Shown here: piece after piece, positions 42,700-53,573 of the stretch
Layout: each line of letters starts with the position of its first letter
Position numbering within the stretch: the stretch's first letter is position 1
Assembly: GCF_028858725.1 (NCBI RefSeq)
Contig: NC_084774.1
Coordinates: 7,104,001-7,168,000, forward strand
Source of the DNA: Colius striatus
Lineage: Eukaryota > Chordata > Aves > Coliiformes > Coliidae
Direction of reading: 5' to 3'
Length of the DNA: 64,000 nt
The notes under the pieces: generated by a model
Told to the model about the DNA's origin: nothing
Seen by the model: the letters and a program-made list of their open reading frames with translations, nothing else
Database searches by the model: none
Position numbers and translations under genes: made by a program

Positions 42700-45600
42700 G
42701 ACGCAGGCAGAGGGGCTGCAGGGAGAGGGTTCTGCCTGCAGTCAAGGGCTATTTGCATCCTTTCTCCTTATCAAAGAGCAAATAACAACAACAACAATCT
42801 GGCAGAGTGAATGATGAATTTGCTTTGCAAGGTAAACTTCTCTTTCCCTTTGCAATTGTGATTTTCCTCCTACTCCACAACGAGAGTGAATTAACCATTA
42901 ATACTTTCACTGCCTGCTCAGGAGCATTTATCTTTTTGCTGTTTTCTTTTTACTTTTTCAGCCTTTTCCTCCTTCTCCTTTATTACTCACACCTGCTAGC
43001 ATTAGCAGGGCAGCTCATGCTGCAGTCCCTCACAAACATCACAGCTTCCCATCAAGCACACAAAGCAGCCTGAGAGCTCAGCTCGGTTCATGTGCTCTGG
43101 AGAAAGGCGAGGGGCTGCCCCGGGGTGCTGCATGTGCTGGTAGCTGTTTTCATTCCTGGAACGAGGTTTATGAAAGCCCCATTAAAAAGAACACACAGCC
43201 TTGGCGCCAAGAAGACCAGGATGGTTCAGAGGAGTTCAAAACGAGGTGCCAGCATGAGCTCCACCTGCCAAATTGTTCATATGGACTTTATAATGGCCAG
43301 AATTGCTGAGGACCCAGACCTGCCTGTGTCAGGGCTTGTGTGACTTGATGCTGGGAAGATATTTCAGCAGGTGAGATGACTCCTCTGCCTGCTGCCAAAT
43401 ACCTTCACCTTGCACCAGCCAGCGGCAGAGATGGACTGTAGGGCAGGACAGTGCATCTGATGGGTGCCTGCATCTGCAGGGGGTCAAAAGCGTTCAGCAC
43501 TGCTTTGACTCTCTGCAATCTCTTTGCTCCTTGCTGAGGTGAGAAATCAGCCCCATGAGTATGGCTCACTTCCTAGTGAAGCAATATCCTCCTTCCAAAC
43601 CATGGGATCTCAGTAAGCAGTAACTCAACAGCTGGAAAAGCTCAAGTGAGCTCAGCTGACCAGGTAACTCTGGAGGTGAATAACAGCTGCTTTACACCCA
43701 GACAGATGTGCACCAATGCCTTTGGGCTCTCCCTGCTGCCAGTGCTCCAAGGGCTCATGTTCCCTTTGGCAGCAAATCAGGACCAGGCCACTTTGCAGAG
43801 AAATCATGAAAAAGGATTGAATGGTCCAAAGCAGGAGCTTGAGCTGCCCCTGAATGACCAGAGACCTTCTAAGGGAATCCAGAAACAGAACGACATGAAG
43901 AGAAGCAAGATCTACTGCCTTCTTCTACTTGGAAAAAGAAATGGCACCAGGCTGTTGACAAGGAGAGGATCCCTGCGAGATGGGCAGGGATGTCACTTGT
44001 GTCTACTTGTGAACACTGGAGAAGGGGATTTCTGGGTGGCACAGAGCAGGATTTCCAACCCCTGTACCGGTGCACACAGCTGCACGCTGCTGTGTCTGCA
44101 AACTGGAAAGGCATTTTTGTTTGCTTTTCAGAGACAATCTGTTCATGTTCTCTCATGTGTGAGGCCAGTTGCACCAATTTTTCAGCATGACTTGCTTTTC
44201 TTCCACTGTCTTGGTGCTACACTGGCTGAGCAGATGAATCAGACTGTGTTGTTAAACCAGTTGAGAGCTGACACTATTTCAAGGTGTTATCCTACAGTGT
44301 GGTTTTAAGCTACTTCTCCATCTGCCTGGCCTATTGCCTTACTCAGAGCTGCAGTAAGGTACCATGCAGTATCTCTCAGGTCAAGGAGAATCAGTCTACA
44401 ATTGACTTATTTGTATCTGCCTGCTGCCCAGGGAGGACTGTGGTCCGTGTTCATATCTCAAGTGAGCTGCTTTCACTGAAGCCATATAAAGCTCCATCAT
44501 CCTCGGGGTTTCCTTGCTCCGCCTGGGTTGGGTTCCTGTCATGCACAGCTGGACCCAGCAAGACTCACACAACAACAAGCTCTCTTTATGAGTTCAGATT
44601 AATTGTGGGAGGCCACAGAAATATCTAAACCCCCCTCCAGGCTCTGCTGGGTGTGTACAGCTTAGGAGTTCTGAGAGAGCATAAACAGAGCAGCTTTTCT
44701 GTCGCTGGGATTTCCTGTCCCAGCTTTAGTCAAAGCCTTTGTATCCCCCCAGGACACAGAAGGGTCATTTGTGGAGCTCCTCTGCCAGTCTCTTTGAGCT
44801 ATCCTGTGGCTAGTGAGGCTGCTTCCCCCATGGCAGAAATGGTTGGGATCCCCAGTGGCAGTGCAGCCAAGGCTGGAATCCCTTGGTGGGTGCTCTGCCT
44901 GTTAATGTCTCTGCATGCAGATACTACAGACTGTGATAAGATCCAGTGTTGTTTGGAGCCAGTTTTGCATGCATGCATCCATCCATCTTGCAGTATGTTT
45001 GAGCTGGCAACTGTGGTCTTTGTTCTCATGGTCACTTTTTCATGCAGGTAGGGCTGGTACCCCCTGCACATGCAGACCAGGGGCTCTGGCTGCAGTTCTC
45101 CTCACAGCCTGAGAGCTGCTCTCCACCTCTCAGTGGGATGCAAGTTCAAGTTCAGCTCCTCATGGGAATTGCATTTGACGGGTAGTAGCAAAAAGAATTT
45201 GGCACAAGGGCTGACAAACTTGTTTTGCAATGGAACAGCCTTTTCTCTTTAGAATATCTCTTGGTTTACCCCTAGAAACTTCCCAGTTTCTCCCCACCTC
45301 TCCTCTACTGCAGCTAGTGTCGTCAGCATCCACTGGTTCCCAAAACAGAGGTTTCTAACACTCATATTACTTCCCACAGACCATCACTTCAGCTTAGCAA
45401 CACACCATAGGTACCTATTTGCCCTCTAAACACAAGCCTACACTGGGGAAGGCCTGATGGAGCCCACAGCCAGGTAGAAGCTGCTCCAGATACCTTCTAG
45501 AGCTGGAACTGCTGAGTTTTAGTCACATTCATGCAGACCCAACCTCCCTGGGGTCACTGGGTGAAGCTAATTTTATGTCAGTGCCAATCCTTTGCTGACA

Positions 45601-48600
45601 AAGAACACAGTGTTAGGACCCTGCAGCAATTTCCCAGATATTGATTTCCTCTTAGCTTTACCTCCTCCAGTTCCCATGCCAGGCTTTAAAAAATCATCCC
45701 TGTCTGTTCCAGGTGCACAGATAAGCTGAGCAGCATGTGAAACAGTCCTGCTCACCTTGGGAGGCTGAAACTAATGACAATAAGAAGTAACTCATCAAAT
45801 GGTAAAAATACTGTCCAGTATTCTCAGCCATCAAAAGCTTTTCTACACTTGTCCAAAATGGCAGAGGCAGTGGCTGTTGATCCCCAGCTTCCCCAGTCCC
45901 CAGCACTGCTGAGAGAGCCCCACACAATGCTTCTAGTTTTCTTTGGCTTGGGAGATGTGGCTGTGACTAACAACAAACATGATCTAATGGGAATTTAAGC
46001 TGCATAAGATGAGAAGTGATTTTTTCGCCATCTTAGAGGTAAGATGGGATACATTTTGCTTCAAATGCTTTATCTCAAGGAGCAGAACTATAAGTATACA
46101 TTGTAAGTAAGCTGATCATCAATCATTTTGTTACATTGTCCCTTACTGGGGCACACATAGGAACTTTCATTCCTCTTTGCAAAAAATTTCTGTGGAAGGC
46201 AAGGAAACACAAATGAGATGAGAAAGACAAGATTTAGTTGCAAGTTTCTTCTAAGGAAACTTAAACCCAGCAGGTGTGGTGAGACTTGCCATTATGAAAT
46301 GGTACAGAACTTGCTTTCTGCACCTCAGAAGGATAAAGGGCTGGAATTTGGATCTTCAGATCCTCCAGCCTCAATCCTTTGAACATCAATAGATATCCCA
46401 GAGAGAATTTTGGCTTGAGGAATTCAGATTGGTAGGAAGCTGAATACAAACATTTATCAAAATAATCTCAAGGAACGAGTCCCTCTGGACGAGAGCACAA
46501 TTTGCACAGTGAGAATGGGTCTGAAGAGAGGGATCAGATTAAAAATAGACAGAAGCAATCAGTAACTCAAAATGTGCAAGAAATGCTATCAGAAAAGACT
46601 GTCTCATAGTGTTCAAAGCCCCCTTGAAAAGCCTACTTAATCTTCAAACATGTCACTGAGACTACAATAGGACAAATGGCACCAGCCCTCGAGATGTGTA
46701 TCTGTCAGGAGGCCTGATGAGCTCTGTGGGTCAGATCCATTTATAGAGCCTGTACCTGTCTGCCTCTCTCTATTTCCTAGCAGAGCTGCTGGAGCTTTTC
46801 AGCGGCACCCAAGTGAACTGCCAAGAGTTTCAGCCAGATGTCAGCATGTTACACTCAGCTGTAGGCTTCAGAGTCACTGGCTCCTGAATTGCTGGCTTTC
46901 TAAATACCATCTCCTTCCTCTTCCAGCCCCAGCAGGCAGAGCTCAGATGCCAGCAGTGAATCTCAGTGATTAAAGAGTTCATCTTTCGTTCACATTTCAG
47001 TTTGGAAAGGAGCTTTGGCTAGAAGGTTACACGGCATGTTAGAGCCAAAATGAATGAACTGGGCACCAGTCCTCACCCTACCACCAACCCACAGTGACCA
47101 GGCTCACACAGGTCTTTCAGCTGCTGATTGTTGGTTGCTGGTAACTCACTTGAGTACCCTACTCCTGATTTTTGGAAGCACTGACACCATCCTGCTCTGG
47201 GATGGAGAGGCAGTGTAGGAAAGGGTCTGTCTCTGCGCAGAGGGCCCTAGTGACTACCCCAACAACAGCCCTCCCACACATGAAGGAGGCCACGTTTCCA
47301 GTATGGGCTGAAAAATGAGAGCACTCATAATTCATTGTGTCCTGGCTGAACCATAATATGCAACATGAGCTTGGTGCACAAGGATATGGTGATACTGCAG
47401 AGACACACAGGAAATACTGCAAAGAAGAAATGTAGAAAGAACTAAAAGACCTAAAGGATGATTCAGTGTTGGAGAAAGCCTTCATGCCCAAGCACTGTCT
47501 CGTCTCTATCGGGCACTGAAATTGCCATTTCTGTTTGTTGAATCAGCTTCAGCTTTGAAACCCACTTGCATTTCAGAGGCTTTTGGAAAAATCTTCCCTT
47601 TTTTATAAATAGCTCCATTTTTTTGTCTCATGTTGCAATCAGCTGAGAGGAATGGGTCAGCATGGTGTGTGCAGAGGCAGCCACAGCGGGCTGATGGCAC
47701 CACCTGCTTGTGGTTCAAAGGCTGCGAGTCTCCTGTGCAGAGCCTGCCGGGGTGGTCCCAGGGCTGGGACAGCACTGGGGGAGTGGGAAGGAGCTGTAGG
47801 AAACTGCAGATTTCACCTGCCTGTTGCTACTTAGAATAAGCAGTGCTGTTTCTGTCAGAGGAGAGGAGGAGGAAGGAAGAAAACAGATGATGCTGGTTGC
47901 AATCTACATGTGTGCTGTCCCCTTTGCAAACAGCGCGATGCCCATGGAAGGTGTGTGTGGACAGCAACACCACCATATTCAGTAGGCTGGTACTCTTGGG
48001 AAGAATTTATCTGGTTGTTTAATCCATACTGGTAGCACCTCTCCTGACAGTCACAAGAATTACTTCTCCCTCCTCAGTGTTTTCATGTACTAAGCAACCA
48101 GTGTTTGGGAGCTGAGAGGGCAGAGTTTCCTGAGCTCTGGGTGTATCCCTTAGCCATGCACCCACTCACCAGGGGTGGAGAAAACTCTGGTAATTATTTA
48201 AGAGTAATTTTTTCTTTAGGATTTTTATGCTGGAAGAATTTCATTGTGCAAGTGTCCCTGGCCTCTGCTACTCACAGCTCTGTGTGTTCTGCAGTTGTCT
48301 GTAAAGTCTTCCACAGTAGAAAAAAAACCCCAAAACATGAAAGGTTTTTAATCCAATTGCTTAAAACCTTTGAAATTGTTTTCATTAATATCCATTTAAT
48401 TCAAATGCTTGGTAACAGCCTAGAAAATCCTTTTATTACAGATGCCATACCTTACTCCCTAGGTAGATGAGGCGCCGATTAGCTTTTCCCCAAAGTATTG
48501 AGACTCTCTGACAATAAAACTCTGCAGCAGAACCAACCTGGTGCTATTGATGTTTTAGGGTTAGGAAAAGGGCAAAACAAGTCAGATTCTTTAAATGTCA

Positions 48601-48857
48601 CAAAAGAGCACAAGCCATTTTTCCCTTTGTAGGTGGTCTTATCGAGACATCTCCATTACAGAGCTGGGTACTGCACTGGGACATTAAAAATGAAAAATCC
48701 CCAGCAAGAGGAAAGCCAGAAGGGCTTTAACTGCTGGTGCCAGAGCACTTCAAGGGAGCAGATCAAAACGTCGCAGATAAACCCGCCAGGACTGAAAGGC
48801 AACACTGTTGAAGGCAGGGATTAAAATGCTCACACTGATTTAGGGGGCGACGTGCCC
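42700..48857. other. Intergenic region between GHRH and MANBAL, no gene seen
   Basis: Frames up to 220 codons exist (43,646-44,308 plus) but show no domain, no paired splice signals and no codon bias I would trust. A short (AAC)n run lies at about 42,785-42,796. The segment 43,140-43,330 has the look of a constrained non-coding element. Otherwise I see unique sequence with nothing identifiable. Confidence 0.5.
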
Positions 48858-49466
48858 TTGTGGGCAAGGCCAATGGCAGCCTGGGGTGTTTTATGAAGTG
48901 TGTGGGCAGCAGGTTGAGGGAGGTTCTGCTCCCCCTCTGCTCTGCCCTGCTGAGGCCTCATCTGGAGTCCTGGGTTCAATTTTAGGATTCCAACTCAAGA
49001 GGAATAGGGAACTGCTGGAGAGAAGCCAGTGCAGGGCTACCAAGATGATCAGGGGACTGGAGCATCTCTGTGAGGAGCAAAGCCTGCAGGACCTGGGGCT
49101 GTTCAGCCTGAAGAAGACTGAGAGGGGACATCATCAACACTTATAAACACCTAAAGGGTGGGTGTCAGGAGGATGGGGTGACACTGTTTTCTGCAGTGCC
49201 CAGTGACAGGACAAGGGGTGATGGACATGAGCTGGAACACAGAAAGTTCCACTGGAACACAAGGAGAAACTCCTTTGGTGCTGAGGTGAGGGAGCCCTGG
49301 CCCAGGCTGCCCAGGGAAGGTGTGGAGGCTCCTTCTCTGCAGGTTTCCAACCCCACCAGGACACATTCAGTGCCCCCGGAGCCAGGGGAACCTGCTGCAG
49401 CAGGGGGCTGGGCTGGAGGAGCTCTGAAGGGCCCTTCCCACCCCCGCCACTCTGGGAATCTGATAC
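48858..49466 (+). mobile_element. CR1 LINE 3' half, plus strand, abutting the MANBAL CpG island
   Basis: About 600 bases in consensus order: caggttgagggaggttctgc, ctgctgaggcctcatctgga, gctggagagaagccagtgcag, caagatgatcaggggactgg, agcctgaagaagactgagag, ggacaaggggtgatggacatg, gaggtgagggagccctggcc, ctgcagcagggggctgggctgg, then gggcccttcccacc and the degenerate end tctgggaatctgat. It holds the 3' untranslated part and the end of the ORF2 region and is 5'-truncated. Its 3' end lies about 200 bases from the likely MANBAL start site. Confidence 0.95.
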
Positions 49467-49489
49467 ATTAAACCCTGAGGCATAAAGGC

Positions 49490-50090
49490 CCAGGATGCTT
49501 CCCTGCCAGACGGCTGAGCCGGGCCTGCCCCCGGTGCCCCCGCAGCTCGGCACCCTCAGCCAGCTGCGCTCCGCCTCTCCGCGGGCCCCGAGCCGCCCGC
49601 AGGCCGCGCTTCGCAACGCCGGCGGCTGCTAGCGGCGAGCAGCACTTCCTGCCGCGCGGGAGCCACTTCCGGGGCGGCGAGGCCTGGCCGAGAGCGCGGT
49701 GAGCGGCCGTGAGGGGCCGGGGGGCGGCGGCGGCGGCGCGGGGGGTGCTGAAGGGCTCTGTCGGAAGGAGAGGCGGCGGCTGCTGAAGGGCTCTGTCGGG
49801 AGGAGAGAGGCGGCGGCTGCCCCGCGGGCCGCGGGCGGGACGGCCTCGGCAGCAGGGCGGCGCGGCTCCGTGGCGGCCGGGGCTGGCCGGCGCCGCTCGC
49901 AGGAGGCAGCGGCCCAGAGCTGCGCTGCCCGGGTGGGAGGAGAAGCTCGGGGTGTCCCCTGCTCTGAGCGCCACAGCTCCCTGCAGCCCCCGGGCAAACC
50001 CGGCTGCCTGGCACGGGGCCCGTGAGCTTCCCCCATGGGCTGGTTTCAGCGGTGCTGGGCACACGCAGCTCCCCGAAGCCGGTACGAGTT
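49490..50090 (+). promoter_or_regulatory. MANBAL: CpG island, MANBAL promoter and likely non-coding exon 1
   Basis: A dense CpG island begins right after the CR1 end and fades by about 50,090. An ETS-type site, cacttccgg, lies at 49,664-49,672, as is common at housekeeping start sites. Downstream, gagagcgcg is followed by gtgagcgg (donor at 49,699), a good candidate end for a short 5' UTR exon. It would splice to the MANBAL ATG exon at 53,525. No TATA box is seen. Other donors inside the island are possible, so exon 1 boundaries are tentative. Confidence 0.75.
49747..49818. repeat. Tandem duplication, 35-bp period, in the MANBAL CpG island
   Basis: Two adjacent copies of gctgaagggctctgtcgg followed by aggagaggcggcggct-like sequence. 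The second copy is two bases longer through an extra AG. It lies just downstream of the proposed exon 1 donor. Confidence 0.92.
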
Positions 50091-50985
50091 GGCCAGTCTC
50101 CGTCCCATCACTTGTTAAGGCGTTTCAGGGATCTATACAGCTTTTTCTGCTTCATCTTTTGACGGAAGCTTTTATGTTCTGCACCAGCGGTACTGGTTCT
50201 CTCCTTCCACCCCATGGAGTGCTCCTGTGGCTTTGTCCTCCGCTAATTATATAGTGCCGAGTCCTTGAGGTACCCTCTGGGAAACACAGGACAGCAAAAA
50301 GAAAGCTTTGAGTCAGTCCTAGCTCTGTTGAGGTGGCTGGTTTATGTCCCTGGTCCTGAAAATATGTGGTGATTGATCATAAGGGCCTAGTCCTGCACTC
50401 AGGGACAGCTGCAATATTTCCCAGTGGTGTCACTGAGCAAAAGTGTGAGCCTGCAAGCCTGGTTCTGTAGTGCAGCCCTGGCTTTGCTACAGGACCAAGT
50501 CTTTTTGTGTGGGAATAGCTGTTTGCTGTAAAACCCACATAGAGGCAGGACTGAATATTTTTTAACCCCTGAAGTAATTTGCTGTAGTGCAGTGCAACTG
50601 TTTCTGTTATGTTCCAGGGAGATGGGCAGGCTTTTGGGGAGGGGCAGTAGCTGTCATTAGACCAAATGAGTAAGCTGGAGGATGGAGCTTCCTCAGGATC
50701 TGAAACAGGAGCACTGAGCTTGAAATGCAATTTAAGAACAATTGCTTGAAGTGTAGCCTGTTAATAGGTGAGGCAGTCTGAGGAAAAAGGTGCCATATAA
50801 CTGTGGAGAAGAAGAAATGTTAGCCCAGGAAGAGGTGGTGACACTTAGTTTCTCAGGAACAGGGAGAGAGGCTCCATTATGGTGCAGGGAGCTACTGGAT
50901 TAGCTGCAGGAGAAGCACAGGAGGAAACACACGGTCTGAGCTGGGCATCATGTTAACCATGAGGGAGGTTTTAAAAACAGGGAAT

Positions 50986-51520
50986 AACAGAATCCCAGAG
51001 TGGTGGGGTTTGGAAGGGCCCTCCAGAGCTCATCCAACCCAACCCCCTGCTAAAGCAGGTTCCCTTCAATCAGGTCACACAGGAGCCAGGTGGGTTTGGA
51101 AACCTCCTGAGAGGAGCCTCCACACCCTCCTTGGGCAGCCTGGCCCAGGGCAGCTTTTTGTGTTCCAGTGTGTGTCCATCACCCCTTGTCCTGTCACTGG
51201 ACACTGCAGAAAATAGGGGCCACATCCTCTCAACACCCATCCTTTGGGTATTTATAAGTGTTGATGAGGTTCCCCCCTCAGTCTTCTCCAGGCTGAGCAG
51301 CCCCATTTCCCACAGCCTTTCCTCATAAGGAAGATGTTCCAGTGCCCTGATCATCTTGGTACCGCTGTGCTGGCCTCTCTTCAGTAGTTCCCTGTCCCTC
51401 TTGAGCTGGGGAGCCCAGAACTGGACACAGGGCTTCAGATGAGGCCTCAGCAGGGCAGAGTAGAAGAGAGGGGCAGAACCTCCCTTGACCTGCTGCCCAC
51501 ACTTGGCCAATATGAATTCA
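50986..51520 (-). mobile_element. CR1 LINE 3' half, minus strand
   Basis: On plus: agaatcccagagtggtgggg, tttggaagggccctccagag, ccaacccaaccccctgctaa, ggagcctccacaccctcctt, ggacactgcagaaaataggg, cttctccaggctgagcagcc, ttccagtgccctgatcatct, gggcttcagatgaggcctca. This is the same CR1 subfamily region as the 48,858 copy but reversed, so the two flank the MANBAL CpG island in opposite orientations with their 3' ends facing each other. It lies in MANBAL intron 1. Confidence 0.95.
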
Positions 51521-53073
51521 GCTCCACTCATAGCAGGAAGCCTGATGGGGCAAATGTGGGTACCCTGCAGTGGCTGCTGCGCAAGCAAGGCCACCCTCCT
51601 GGGAGTAGTTGGAGACTGATGTCAGATCTTCTCTGAGCATATTTTGTGGGGTAGGGCTTAAAATGCTGGTGGCAGCTGCTACCAGCCTGCAGGAGAGCTC
51701 TTGATGCTGGTTTTGTCACTTGGGATCTGTTAAAAAATGACTAATGCCCTCAAGGGAGGTGAAACAGAAAAGGGAGAAAGGAGGAGAGACTTATGGAGGA
51801 TGAAGGTTTTCTTTGTGTTCATTGTGTCAGTTTCCTTTTCTGGTTTATTTTCACATGTTGTGTTTCAGGTAGATGAGTCAGGATTATCAGTAGGAGCTTG
51901 TCCTGGGTGAGGAATGGAGCAACATCCCTTCCTGCCTTGTTTGAGGAAGGGAGTGGACAAGAGTAATGTTTTCCAATGGTATGGCAGTAAATAAAGTCTA
52001 GATAAAATGCAACTCAGGGGTGATGCTTCCCATGATTATGTTTGTTGCTTAGGAACTGGTGGATGTGGGGAGAGTGCATTTCAGAAGTGAAAAGCAGTTA
52101 GGGGTGAGGTGCTGTCATGTTTGTTTTGTTGACACACTGTGCATCCAGTGCAGCCTTTGGGTCTGTGTTGGGACTTGCTGAGCCTGAGTGGCCCAGTGTG
52201 TCCCCTGGCTTCATGTACAGGGCCCACACAGCCCTTGCTGATTGAATGGTAATGAGATTTGGAAAGATTTCCTTTCACTGAAGTACAGGCATGGAAGGGA
52301 TCACGAGAGGTCATCTATTCTTATCTCCTGTTTCAAAGACAGGATTATAAATGCTCTCACTCCATCCCAGGAGAATGCTTGTCTGATGTGTTCTCCTGAC
52401 CCACCAGTAACAGGGGTTGCACATCTCTGTATTCCAGTGGCTGGCATGGCTCTCCGTGCAGGGGAGACTTTGGTTCCTGTCTTTTAAAATGTAAAATGAC
52501 ATCCCATACTTCAGCTGAATTGAAACAGTGATTTCTTGTCATTACGTGTGACTCCTTTCAGTTAAGCCTCCAAATGGCATTTGCCTCTCATGCAACAGCA
52601 TTGATTCTCAGTTTTATTGACTCTTAACTTTACTCAGATTATACTCAGGGTTCAGCATCTCTCTGAGGTGGTTCACACCTGCAGGTTGCAGAAATCCCCT
52701 CCTGGCCTGAGAAACACGGGCCCAGCTTTGGAGGGAATTTCTAGGAGGCAGTTTACTATTACTGAGCTGAAACGTGCAGGAAGCACAGTCCCACAGCCAA
52801 GCTTTAGCAATGCAGAGAATTGTAAGCATCAGTAAGCGGTTCTGATTCAATAAGTACATGCCAGGATCAGACAGGTCAGCAGAGCTGAGTGAGACAGTAA
52901 TCACCACTGAGCCCTGATGGCATCTCGGGCTAATTGAATCTCCCTTTTGGGACTTGCTGCGGCGACGTACTCCAGCAATTGTGGCAGGAGAGCTCTCCTT
53001 TATTGTAGCAGGACCATTAGTCATTCATAGAATGAATTGACAGCTCCATTAGCAAAAGATAAAGGAAGGAAGA

Positions 53074-53185
53074 CAAGATGGTCTCGTGGCTGAGAAACTG
53101 GCCTGGGACCCAGGAGATCAGTATTTAACTCTGCCACAAACTACCTGTGTGGCCGTCGCAAGGTAGATGGGGCTCAGTGTAACCA
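53074..53185 (+). mobile_element. Ancient MIR-like (CORE/tRNA-derived) SINE
   Basis: The order gtctcgtggctgagaaactg, gcctgggacccaggagatca, actctgccacaaactacctg and tgtggccgtcgcaagg matches the MIR-type layout: a tRNA-derived head with an A-box-like gtggctgagaaactgg, then ctgccac...ctgtgtg-ac-ttgggcaag. The B box is degenerate. Such copies are old and shared across amniotes. It lies about 340 bases upstream of the MANBAL ATG exon. Confidence 0.6.
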
Positions 53186-53573
53186 GCCACTGAAGCCATG
53201 CTGAACTTCAGACACATAACTCACTCCTCCCTCTCTCACAGATCTGCCTCTGTGAGGTTTATTTAAGCAGGAGTTGGTTTTGTTTGCCATGTGAAACAGC
53301 AAGATTGTGACCACACCGGCAACATAAGTGAAAACAAATACCAGTCATGCTGTGTGCATGAGCCACAGCAGGGAGAATGTGTTCTGCCTTATTAAGCTTT
53401 CCCCATATTGTTTCAGGAATAGTGTTCATGTTTTGTTTCCCCCTTACCCATAAATGGACTAATTTGAGGCGAATACCACAATGCACAATGCAAACAATTA
53501 CTCTTTTTTCCCCCCCACTTGTAGTGAGCAGTCTTCTTGAGAGCACTGTTGGAGAAGAAGGCTCCAGTCAACG

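Noticed and set aside
43646-44308. 220-codon plus-strand frame between GHRH and MANBAL
   Set aside because: No domain, no neighbouring exons, mixed composition; treated as chance.
49468-50064. 198-codon minus-strand frame across the MANBAL CpG island
   Set aside because: Ala/Pro/Arg-rich translation is the usual result of reading a CpG island; several overlapping frames are open there at once.
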